Positions 39,395 through 51,600 of a stretch of DNA of 64,000 bases are shown here, piece by piece. Every line of letters begins with the position of its first letter. Position 1 is the first letter of the stretch. This DNA is from Cyprinodon diabolis (Eukaryota; Chordata; Actinopteri; Cyprinodontiformes; Cyprinodontidae): positions 25,501 to 89,500 of the forward strand of contig JARPUW010000241.1 of the NCBI GenBank assembly GCA_030533445.1. The letters are read 5' to 3'. The notes beneath the pieces were generated by a model, which was given only the letters and a program-made list of their open reading frames with translations, searched no databases and was not told the origin of the DNA. Position numbers and translations under genes: made by a program.

Positions 39395-39504
39395 CTGTGG
39401 ATCCTCTGATGATGGGATGAGCTTCAGCTGTGCAGGAGGCTCGGCTCAGGAGGATCCATGGCGGACTCTGCTGGAGGAAGGTGGTACTACTCCAGCTCCC
39501 AACA

Positions 39505-42500
39505 GGTTATAAACCAGAGCCTGTTATAAACCAGAGGCCTTTTTAAACCAAAGCCCGTTATAAGCCAGAGGCCGTTAAAAACCAGAGCCCTTTATATACC
39601 AGAACCCTTTTTAAACCAGAGCCCGTTTGAAAAACCAGAGCCCTTTAGAAACCAAAGCCGGTTATAAACCAGAGCCTGTTATAAATCAAAGCCGGTTATA
39701 AACCAGAGCCGTTATAAACCACAGCCCTTTATAAACCAGAAACTGTTATAAACCAGAGGCCTTTATAAACCAAAGCCGGTTATAAACCAGATCCCGTTAT
39801 GAACCAGATCCATTTATAAACCAAAGCCAGTTATAAACCAAAATCAATTATAAACCAGAGCCCTTTATAAACCAGAGCCCTTTATAAAAAAAAAAGAGCC
39901 CTTTATAAATCAAAGCCCTTTAGAAACCAGAGCCTGTTATAAACCAGAGGCCTTTATAAACCAAAGCCGGTTATAAACCAGATCCCGTTATAAACCAGAT
40001 CCATTTATAAACCAAAGCCAGTTATAAATCAGAGACAGTTATAAACCAGAGCCCTTTATAAACCAAAGCCCTTTATATAAAAAAAGAGCCCTTTATTAAT
40101 CAAAGCCCTTTAGAAAACAAATCCTTTATAAACCAGAGCCCTTTATAAACCAGAGCCTGTTATAAACCAGATCCCGTTATAAACCAGAGCCTGTTATAAA
40201 CCAAAGCCAGTTATAAACCAGAGCCTGTTATAAACCAGAGGCCTTTTTCAACCAAAGCCTGTTATAAGCCAGAGGCCATTAAAAACCAGAGCGCTATATA
40301 TACCAGAACCCTTTATAAACCAGAGCACGTTATCAATCAGAGCCCTTTATAAACCAGAGCCCTTTATCAACCACAGCCCTGTATAAGCCAAAGCCGGTTA
40401 CAAACCAGAGCCCGTTATAAACCATACCCTTTATAAACTAGAGCCCTTTATAAACCAGAGCCCTTTATAAATCAAAGCCGGTTATAAACCAGAGCCCGTT
40501 ATAAACCAAAGCCTGTTATAAACCAGAGCTCGTTATAAACCAAAGCCTGTTATAAACCAGAGGCAATTATAAACCAAAGCCCTTTATAAACCAAAGCCCT
40601 TTATAAACCAAAGCCGGTTATAAACCAGAGCCTGTTATAAACAAGAGGCCTTTTTAAACCAAAGCCCGTTATAAGCTAGAGGCCGTTATAAACCATACCC
40701 TTTATAAACTAGAGCCCTTTATAAACCAGAGCCCGTTATAAACCAAAGCCGGTTATAAACTAGAGCCCTTTATAAACCAGAGCGCTTTATAAATCAAAGC
40801 CGGTTATAAACCAGATCCCGTTATAAACCAGAGCCCGTTATAAACCAAAGCCAGTTATAAACCAGAGCCAATTATAAACCAGAGCCCTTTAATAACCAAA
40901 GCCGTTTTTAAACCAGAGCCCGTTATAAACCAGAGCCCGTTATAAACCAGAGCCCTTTAAAAACCAGAGCCCTTTATAAACCAAAGCCCTTTATAAACCA
41001 AATCCTTTATAAACCTGAGCCCTTTTGAAACCAGAGCCCGTTATGAACCAGAGCCCTTTAAAAACCAGAGACTTTTATAAACCAGAACCCTTTATAAATC
41101 AGAGCCAGTTATAAACCAGAGCCCTTTATTAACCAGAGCCCTTTATATACCAGAACCCTTTATAAACCAGAGCCCTTTATATACCAGAACCCTTTATAAA
41201 CCAGAGCCCGTTATAAACCAGAGCCCTTTATAAACCAAAGCCGAATATAAACCAGAGCCCGTTATAAATTAAAGCCGGTTATAAACCAGAGTCTGTTATA
41301 AACCAGAGCCCTTTATAAACCAAAGCCAGTTATAAACCAGAGCCCGTTGTAAATCAAAGCCGGTTATTAACCAGAGTCTGTTATAAACCAGAGCCCTTTA
41401 TAAATCAAAGCCGGTTATAAACCAGAGCTGTTATAAACCACAGCCCTTTATAAACCAAAGCCGGTTATAAACCAGAGCCGGTTATAAACCAGAGCTGTTA
41501 TAAACCACAGCCCTTTATAAACCAAAGCCGGTTATAAACCAGAGCCTGTTATAAACCAGAGGCCTTTTTAAACCAAAGCCTGTTATAAGCCAGGGGCCAT
41601 TAAAAACCAGAGCGCTTTATATACCAGAAACCTTTATAAACCAGAGCACGTTATAAACCAGAGTCCTTTATAAACTAGAGCCCTTTATAAACCAGAGCCC
41701 TTTATAAATCAAAGCCGGTTATAAACCAGATCCCGGTATAAACCAGAGCCCGTTATAAACCAAAGCCTGTTATAAACCAGAGCCCGTTATAAACCAAAGC
41801 CTGTTATAAATCAAAGCCGGTTATAAACCAGAGTCTGTTATAAACCAGAGCCCTTTATAAACCAAAGCCGGTTATAAACCAGAGCCCATTATAAATCAGA
41901 GCCGGTTATAAACCAGAGTCTGTTATAAACCAGAGCCCTTTATAAACCAAAGCCGGTTATAAACCAGAGCCTGTTATAAACCAGAGGCCTTTTTAAACCA
42001 GAGCCCTTTATAAACCAAAGCCGGTTATAAACCAGAGCCTGTTATAAACCAGAGGCCTTTTTAAACCAAAGCCCGTTATAAGCCAGAGGCCGTTAAAAAC
42101 CAGAGCCCTTTATATACCAGAACCCTTTTTAAACCAGAGCCCGTTATAAACCAGAGCCCTTTATAAACCAAAGCCGGTTATAAACCAGAGCCTGTTATAA
42201 ACCAAAGCCGGTTATAAACCAGAGCCTGTTATAAACCAGAGGCCTTTTTAAACCAAAGCCTGTTATAAGCCAGAGGCCATTAAAAACCAGAGCCCTTTAT
42301 AAACCAGAGCCGGTTACAAACCAGAGCCCGTTATAAACCATACCCTTTATAAACTAGAGCCCTTTATAAACCAGAGCCCTTTATAAATCAAAGCTGGTTA
42401 TACACCAGATCCTGTTATAAACCAGAGCCCGTTATAAACCAAAGCCTGTTATAAACCAGAGCCCGTTATAAACCAAAGCATGTTATAAACCAGAGGCAAT

Positions 42501-42650
42501 TATAAACCAGAGCCCTTTATAAACCAAAGCCCTTTATAAACCAAAGCCAGTTATAAACCAGAGCCTGTTATAAACAAGAGGCCTTTTTAAACCAAAGCCC
42601 GTTATAAGCTAGAGGCCGTTAAAAACCAGAGCCCTTTATATACCAGAACC
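39505..42650. repeat. Satellite next to the retrotransposon, irregular units
   Basis: Satellite monomers with no clear single higher-order period by eye. It shows more odd-length and private monomers (for example TTTGAAAAACC near 39627, AATATAAACC near 41230) than neighbouring blocks. The cassette with the A-rich monomer is present near 39890. No gene is present. Confidence 0.6.
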
Positions 42651-42659
42651 CTTTATAAA

Positions 42660-45600
42660 CCAGAGCGCGTTATAAACCAAAGCCTGTTATACACCAGAGC
42701 CAATTATAAACCAGAGCCCTTCATAAACCAAAGCCCGTTATAAACCAGAGCCCATTACAAACCAGAGCCCTTTATAAACCAGAACCCTTTATAAACCAGA
42801 ACCCTTTATAAACCAGAGCCCGTTATAAACCATACCCTTTATAAACTAGAGCCCTTTATAAACCAGAGCCCTTTATAAATCAAAGCCGGTTATAAACCAG
42901 ATCTCGTTATAAACCAGAGCCCGTAATAAACCAAAGCCAGTTATAAACCAGAGCCCGTTATAAATCAAAGCCGGTTATAAACCAGAGTCTGTTATAAACC
43001 AGAGCCCTTTATAAATCAAAGCCGGTTATAAACCAGAGCTGTTATACACCACAGCCCTTTATAAACCAAAGCTGGTTATAAACCAGAGCCTGTTATAAAC
43101 CAGAGGCCTTTTTAAACCAGAGCCCTTTATAAACCAAAGCCGGTTATAAACCAGAGCCTGTTATAAACCAGAGGCCTTTTTAAACCAAAGCCTGTTATAA
43201 GCCAGATGCCGTTAAAAACCAGAGCGCTTTATATACCAGAACCCTTTATAAACCAGAGCACGTTATAAATCAGAGCCCTTTATAAACCAGAGCTGTTATA
43301 CACCACAGCCCTTTATAAACCAAAGCCGGTTATAAACCAGATCCCGTTATAAACCAGATCCATTTATAAACCAAAGCCAGTTATAAACCAAAGCCAATTA
43401 TAAACCAGAGCCCTTTATAAACCAGAGCCCTTATAAAAAAAGAGCCCTTTATAAATCAAAGCCCTTTAGAAACCAAATCCTTTATAAACCAGAGCCCTTT
43501 ATAAAGCAGAGCCTGTTATAAACCAGATCCCGTTATAAACCAGAGCCTGTTATAAACCACAGCCCTTTATAAATCAGAGCCAGTTATAAACCATAGCTCT
43601 TTATAAACCAGAGCCCTTTATAAAAAAAAGAGCCCTTTATAAATCAAAGCCCTTTAGAAACCAAATCCTTTATAAACCAGAGCCCTTTATAAACCAGAGC
43701 CTGTTATAAACCAGATCCCGTTATAAACCAGAGCCCGTTATAAACCAAAGCCGGTTATAAAGCATAGCCCGTTATAAACCAGAGCCCCTTATAAACCAAA
43801 GCTGGTTATAAACCAGAGCCTGTTATAAATCAAAGCCGGTTATAAACCAGAGCCCGTTATAAACCAGAGCCTTTTATAAACCAAAGCCGGCTATAAACCA
43901 GAGCCTGTTATAAATCAAAGCCGGTTATAAACCAGAGCCGTTATAAACCACAGCCCTTTATAAACCAGAGCCTGTTATAAACCAGAGGACTTTATAAACC
44001 AAAGCCGGTTATAAACCAGATCCCGTCATAAACCAGATCCATTTATAAACCAAAGCCAGTTATAAACCAAAACCAATTATAAACCAGAGCCCTTTATAAA
44101 CCAGAGCCCTTTATAAACCAAAGCCAGTTATAAACCAGAGCCTGTTATAAATCAAAGCCGGTTATAAACCAGAGCCGTTATAAACCACAGCCCTTTATAA
44201 ACCAGAGCCTGTTATAAACCAGATCCCGTTATAAACCAGAGCCCGTTATAAACCAAAGCCGGTTATAAACCAGAGCCTGTTATACACCAGAGGCCTTTTT
44301 AAACCAAAGCCTGTTATAAGCCAGAGGCCATTAAAAACCAGAGCGCTTTATATACCAGAACCCTTTATAAACCAGAGCACTTTATAAACCAGAGCCCTTT
44401 ATAAACCAGAGCCCTTTATAAACCACAGCCCTGTATAAACCAAAGCCGGTTACAAACCAGAGCCCGTTATAAGCCATACCCTTTATAAACTAGGGCCCTT
44501 TATAAACCAGAGCCCTTTATAAATCGAAGCTGGTTATACACCAGATCCTGTTATAAACCAGAGCCCGTTATAAACCAAAGCCTGTTATAAACCAGAGCCT
44601 GTTATAAACCAAAGCATGTTATAAACCAGAGGCAATTATAAACCAGAGCCCTTTATAAACCAAAGCCCTTTATAAACCAAAGCCAGTTATAAACCAGAGC
44701 CTGTTATAAACAAGAGGCCTTTTTAAACCAAAGCCCGTTATAAGCTAGAGGCCATTAAAAACCAGAGCCCTTTATATACCAGAACCCTTTATAAACCAGA
44801 GCGCGTTATAAACCAAAGCCTGTTATACACCAGAGCCAATTATAAACCAGAGCCCTTCATAAACCAAAGCCCGTTATAAACCAGAGCCCATTACAAACCA
44901 GAGCCCTTTATAAACCAGAACCCTTTATAAACCAGAACCCTTTATAAACCAGAGCCCGTTATAAACCATACCCTTTATAAACTAGAGCCCTTTATAAACC
45001 AGAGCCCTTTATAAATCAAAGCCGGTTATAAACCAGATCTCGTTATAAACCAGAGCCCGTAATAAACCAAAGCCAGTTATAAACCAGAGCCAGTTATAAA
45101 TCAAAGCCGGTTATAAACCAGAGCTGTTATACACCACAGCCCTTTATAAACCAAAGCTGGTTATAAACCAGAGCCTGTTATAAACCAGAGGCCTTTTTAA
45201 ACCAGAGCCCTTTATAAACCAAAGCCGGTTATAAACCAGAGCCTGTTATAAACCAGAGGCCTTTTTAAACCAAAGCCTGTTATAAGCCAGATGCCGTTAA
45301 AAACCAGAGCGCTTTATATACCAGAACCCTTTATAAACCAGAGCACGTTATAAATCAGAGCCCTTTATAAACCAGAGCTGTTATACACCACAGCCCTTTA
45401 TAAACCAAAGCCGGTTATAAACCAGATCCCGTTACAAACCAGATCCATTTATAAACCAAAGCCAGTTATAAACCAAAGCCAATTATAAACCAGAGCCCTT
45501 TATAAACCAGAGCCCTTATAAAAAAAGAGCCCTTTATAAATCAAAGCCCTTTATAAACCAAATCCTTTATAAACCAGAGCCCTTTATAAACCAGAGCCTG

Positions 45601-48600
45601 TTGTAAACCAGAGGCCTTTATAAACCAAAGCTGGTTAGAAACCAGATCCCGTTATAAACTAGATCCATTTATAAACCAAAGCCGGTTATAAACCAGAGCC
45701 TGTTATAAACAAGAGGCCTTTTTAAACCAAAGCCGGTTATAAGCTAGAGGCCGTTAAAAACCAGAGCCCTTTATAAACCAGAGCCTGTTATAAACCAAAG
45801 CCGGTTATAAACCAGATCCCGTTATAAACCAGATCCATTTATAAACCAAAGCCAGTTATAAATCAGAGCCAGTTATAAACCAGAGCCCTTTATAAACCAG
45901 AGCCCTTTATAAAAAAAAGAGCCCTTTATAAATCAAAGCCCTTTAGAACCAAATCCTTTATAAACCAGAGCCCTTTATAAACCAGAGCCTGTTATAAACC
46001 AAAGCCTGTTACAAACCAGAGCCGTTATAAACCACCGACCTTTATAAACCAGAGCCTGTTATAAACCAGAGGCCTTCATAAACCAAAACCGGTTATCAAC
46101 CAGATCCCGTTATAAACCAGAGCCCGTTATAAACCAAAGCCTGTTATAAACCAGAGCCAATTAGAAACCAAATCCTTTATAAACCAGAGCCCTTTATAAA
46201 CAAGAGCCTGTTATAAACCAGATCCCGTTATAAACCAGAGCCCGTTATAAACCAAAGCCGGTTATAAACCAGAGTCTGTTATAAACCAGAGGCCTTTTTA
46301 AACCAAAGCCTGTTATAAGCCAGAGGCCGTTAAAAACCAGAGCACTTTATATACGTGAACCCTTTATAAACCAGAGCACGTTATAAACCAGAGCCCGTTA
46401 TTAATAAGAGCCCGTTATAAACCAGAGCCCTTTAAAAACCAGAACCCTTTATAAACCAGAGCCCGTTATAAACCACAGCCCGTTATGAACCAGAGCTCTT
46501 TATAAACCAAAGCCAGTTATAAACCAGAGCCCGTTATAAACCAGACACCTTTATAAACCAGAGCCCGTTATAAACCAGAGCCCTTTATAAACCAAGACCG
46601 GTTATAAACCAGAATCCGTTATAAACCAGAGCTCTTCATAAATCAAAGCCAGTTATAAACCAGAGCCTGTTATGAACCAGAGGCTTTTTAAACCAAAGCT
46701 TGTTATAAGCCAGAGGCCGATAAAAACCAGAGCCCTTTATAATCCAAAGCCCGTTATAAACCAGAGCCCATTACAAACCAGAGCCCTTTATAAACCAGAA
46801 CCTTTTATAAACCAGAGCCCGTTATAAACCAGAGCCCTTTATAAACCAGAGCCCTTTATAAATCACAACCCTGTATAAACCAAAGCTGGTTACAAACCAG
46901 AGCCGTTATAAACCACAGCCCTTTATAAACCAGAGCCTGTTATAAACCAGAGGCCTTCATAAACCAAAACCGGTTATAAACCAGATCCCTTTATAAATCA
47001 AAGCCGGTTATAAACCAGAGCTGTTATACACCACAGCCCTTTATAAACCAAAGCTGGTTATAAACCAGAGCCTGTTATAAACCAGAGGCCTTTTTAAACC
47101 AGAGCCCTTTATAAACCAAAGCCGGTTATAAACCAGAGCCTGTTATAAACCAGAGGCCTTTTTAAACCAAAGCCTGTTATAAGCCAGATGCCGTTAAAAA
47201 CCAGAGCGCTTTATATACCAGAACACTTTATAAACCAGAGCACGTTATAAATCAGAGCCCTTTATAAACCAGAGCTGTTATACACCACAGCCCTTTATAA
47301 ACCAAAGCCGGTTATAAACCAGATCTCGTTATAAACCAGATCCATTTATAAACCAAAGCCAGTTATAAACCAAAGCCAATTATAAACCAGAGCCCTTTAT
47401 AAACCAGAGCCCTTATAAAAAAAGAACCCTTTATAAATCAAAGCCCTTTAGAAACCAAATCCTTTATAAACCAGAGCCCTTTATAAAGCAGAGCCTGTTA
47501 TAAACCAGATCCCGTTATAAACCAGAGCCTGTTATAAACCACAGCCCTTTATAAATCAGAGCCAGTTATAAACCATAGCTCTTTATAAACCAGAGCCCTT
47601 TATAAAAAAAAGAGCCCTTTATAAATCAAAGCCCTTTAGAAACCAAATCCTTTATAAACCAGAGCCCTTTATAAACCAGAGCCTGTTATAAACCAGATCC
47701 CGTTATAAACCAGAGCCCGTTATAAACCAAAGCCGGTTATAAAGCATAGCCCGTTATAAACCAGAGCCCCTTATAAACCAAAGCTGGTTATAAACAAGAG
47801 CCTGTTATAAATCAAAGCCGGTTATAAACCAGAGCCGTTATAAACCACAGCCCTTTATAAACCAGAGCCTGTTATAAACCAGTGGACTTTATAAACCAAA
47901 GCCGGTTATAAACCAGATCCCGTTATAAACCAGATCCATTTATAAACCAAAGCCAGTTATAAACCAAAACCAATTATAAACCAGAGCCCTTTATAAACCA
48001 GAGCCCTTTATAAACCAAAGCCGGTTATAAACCAGAGCCTGTTATAAATCAAAGCCGGTTATAAACCAGAGCCGTTATAAACCACAGCCCTTTATAAACC
48101 AGAGCCTGTTATAAACCAGATCCCGTTATAAACCAGAGCCCGTTATAAACCAAAGCCGGTTATAAACCAGAGCCTGTTATACACCAGAGGCCTTTTTAAA
48201 CCAAAGCCTGTTATAAGCCAGAGGCCATTAAAAACCAGAGCGCTTTATATACCAGAACCCTTTATAAACCAGAGCACTTTATAAACCAGAGCCCTTTATA
48301 AACCAGAGCCCTTTATAAACCACAGCCCTGTATAAACCAAAGCCGGTTACAAACCAGAGCCCGTTATAAGCCATACCCTTTATAAACTAGAGCCCTTTAT
48401 AAACCAGAGCCCTTTATAAATCAAAGCTGGTTATACACCAGATCCTGTTATAAACCAGAGCCCGTTATAAACCAAAGCCTGTTATGAACCAGAGCCCGTT
48501 ATAAACCAAAGCATGTTATAAACCAGAGGCAATTATAAACCAGAGCCCTTTATAAACCAAAGCCCTTTATAAACCAAAGCCAGTTATAAACCAGAGCCTG

Positions 48601-51600
48601 TTATAAACAAGAGGCCTTTTTAAACCAAAGCCCGTTATAAGCTAGAGGCCATTAAAAACCAGAGCCCTTTATATACCAGAACCCTTTATAAACCAGAGCG
48701 CGTTATAAACCAAAGCCTGTTATACACCAGAGCCAATTATAAACCAAAGCCCGTTATAAACCAGAGCCCATTACAAACCAGAGCCCTTTATAAACCAGAA
48801 CCCTTTATAAACCAGAACCCTTTATAAACCAGAGCCCGTTATAAACCATACCCTTTATAAACTAGAGCCCTTTATAAACCAGAGCCCTTTATAAATCAAA
48901 GCCGGTTATAAACCAGATCTCGTTATAAACCAGAGCCCGTAATAAACCAAAGCCAGTTATAAACCAGAGCCCGTTATAAATCAAAGCCGGTTATAAACCA
49001 GAGCTGTTATACACCACAGCCCTTTATAAACCAAAGCTGGTTATAAACCAGAGCCTGTTATAAACCAGAGGCCTTTTTAAACCAGAGCCCTTTATAAACC
49101 AAAGCCGGTTATAAACCAGATGCCGTTAAAAACCAGAGCGCTTTATATACCAGAACCCTTTATAAACCAGAGCACGTTATAAATCAGAGCCCTTTATAAA
49201 CCAGAGCTGTTATACACCACAGCCCTTTATAAACCAAAGCCGGTTATAAACCAGATCCCGTTATAAACCAGATCCATTTATAAACCAAAGCCAGTTATAA
49301 ACCAAAGCCAATTATAAACCAGAGCCCTTTATAAACCAGAGCCCTTATAAAAAAAGAGCCCTTTATAAATCAAAGCCCTTTATAAACCAAATCCTTTATA
49401 AACCAGAGCCCTTTATAAAGCAGAGCCTGTTATAAACCAGATCCCGTTATAAACCAGAGCCTGTTATAAACCACAGCCCTTTATACATCAGAGCCAGTTA
49501 TAAACCATAGCTCTTTATAAACCAGAGCCCTTTCTAAAAAAAAAGAGCCCTTTATAAATCAAAGCCCTTTAGAAACAAAATCCTTTATAAACCAGAGCCC
49601 TTTATAAACCAGAGCCTGTTATAAACCAGATCCCGTTATAAACCAGAGCCCGTTATAAACCAAAGCCGGTTATAAAGCATAGCCCGTTATAAACCAGAGC
49701 CCCTTATAAACCAAAGCTGGTTATAAACCAGAGCCTGTTATAAATCAAAGCCGGTTATAAACCAGAGCCCGTTATAAACCAGAGCCTTTTATAAACCAAA
49801 GCCGGCTATAAACCAGAGCCTGTTATAAATCAAAGCCGGTTATAAACCAGAGCCGTTATAAACCACAGCCCTATATAAACCAGAGCCTGTTATAAACCAG
49901 AGGACTTTATAAACCAAAGCCGGTTATAAACCAGATCCCGTTATAAACCAGATCCATTTATAAACCAAAGCCAGTTATAAACCAAAACCAATTATAAACC
50001 AGAGCCCTTTATAAACCAGAGCCCTTTATAAAAAAAAGAGCCCTTTATAAATCAAAGCCATTTAGAAACCAAATCCTTTATAAACCAGAGCCCTTTATAA
50101 ACCAGAGCCTGTTGTAAACCAGAGGCCTTTATAAACCAAAGCTGGTTAGAAACCAGATCCCGTTATAAACTAGATCCATTTATAAACCAAAGCCGGTTAT
50201 AAACCAGAGCCTGTTATAAACAAGAGGCCTTTTTAAACCAAAGCCGGTTATAAGCTAGAGGCCGTTAAAAACCAGAGCCCTTTATAAACCAGAGCCTGTT
50301 ATAAACCAAAGCCGGTTATAAACCAGATCCCGTTATAAACCAGATCCATTTATAAACCAAAGCCAGTTATAAATCAGAGCCAGTTATAAACCAGAGCCCT
50401 TTATAAACCAGAGCCCTTTATAAAAAAAAAGAGCCCTTTATAAATCAAAGCCCTTTAGAACCAAATCCTTTATAAACCAGAGCCCTTTATAAACCAGAGC
50501 CTGTTATAAACCAAAGCCGGTTACAAACCAGAGCCGTTATAAACCACCGACCTTTATAAACCAGAGCCTGTTATAAACCAGAGGCCTTCATAAACCAAAA
50601 CCGGTTATCAACCAGATCCCGTTATAAACCAGAGCCCGTTATAAACCAAAGCCTGTTATAAACCAGAGCCAATTAGAAACCAAATCCTTTATAAACCAAA
50701 GCCCTTTATAAACAAGAGCCTGTTATAAACCAGATCCCGTTATAAACCAGAGCCCGTTATAAACCAAAGCCGGTTATAAACCAGAGCCTGTTATAAACCA
50801 AAGGCCTTTTTAAACCAAAGCCTGTTATAAACCAGAGCCCTTTATAAACCAAAGCCGGCTATAAACCAGAGCCTGTTATAAATCAAAGCCGGTTATAAAC
50901 CAGAGCCGTTATAAACCACAGCCCTTTATAAACCAGAGCCTGTTATATACCAGAACCCTTTATAAACCAGAGCACGTTATAAACCAGAGCCTGTTATTAA
51001 TCAGAGCCCGTTATAAACCAGAGCCCTTTAAAAACCAGAACCCTTTATAAACCAGAGCCCGTTATAAACCACAGCCCGTTATGAACCAGAGCTCTTTATA
51101 AACCAAAGCCAGTTATAAACCAGAGCCCGTTATAAACCAGACACCTTTATAAACCAGAGCCCGTTATAAACCAGAGCCCTTTATAAACCAAGGCCGGTTA
51201 TAAACCAAAATCCGTTATAAACCAGAGCTCTTCATAAATCAAAGCTGGTTATAAACCAGAGCCTGTTATGAACCAGAGGCTTTTTAAACCAAAGCTTGTT
51301 ATAAGTTAGAGGCCGATAAAAACCAGAGCCCTTTATAATCCAAAGCCCGTTATAAACCAGAGCCCATTACAAACCAGAGCCCTTTATAAACCAGAACCTT
51401 TTATAAACCAGAGCCCGTTATAAACCAGAGCCCTTTATAAACCAGAGCCCTTTATAAACCACAGCCCTGTATAAACTAAAGCTGATTACAAACCAGAGCC
51501 GTTATAAACCACAGCCCTTTATAAACCAGAGCCTGTTATAAACCAGAGGCCTTCATAAACCAAAACCGGTTATAAACCAGATCCCGTTATAAACCAGAGC

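Larger units (their letters stand above)
34228..39504 (-). mobile_element. Ty3/Gypsy chromodomain LTR retrotransposon, 3' LTR truncated
   Basis: A 5.28-kb minus-strand insertion in the satellite. Order along the element: 5' LTR (right), short leader with a candidate primer-binding site, gag with a CCHC knuckle, aspartic protease, reverse transcriptase with YIDD, RNase H, zinc-binding and DD35E integrase, chromodomain, polypurine tract, truncated 3' LTR (left). RT before integrase defines Ty3/Gypsy; the C-terminal chromodomain places it among chromoviruses. The two LTRs differ at two of 223 shared positions, so insertion is recent. All frames are damaged, so it is not autonomous. The left end is cut, so no target-site duplication can be checked; the right end abuts GGTTATAAACC of the array. 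It resembles sushi-like fish elements, but the exact family was not determined. Confidence 0.95.
38834..39504 (-). repeat. 5' LTR of the retrotransposon, apparently complete, 671 bp
   Basis: On the minus strand it starts TGTTGGGAGC at 39504 and ends GTTCTGCA at 38834, giving the standard TG...CA ends. The first 223 bp match the left LTR. The right edge is exact because satellite starts at the next base and the same TGTTGGG follows the polypurine tract at the other LTR. The inner edge (38834) is inferred from the terminal CA, because the other LTR lacks this end. It contains a TATA-like element and an AATAAA signal. The listed open frames inside it look like chance. Confidence 0.85.

Noticed and set aside
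34228..39504. Infectious retrovirus with env
   Set aside because: After integrase and the chromodomain the sequence goes straight to the polypurine tract and LTR; there is no room for an envelope gene.
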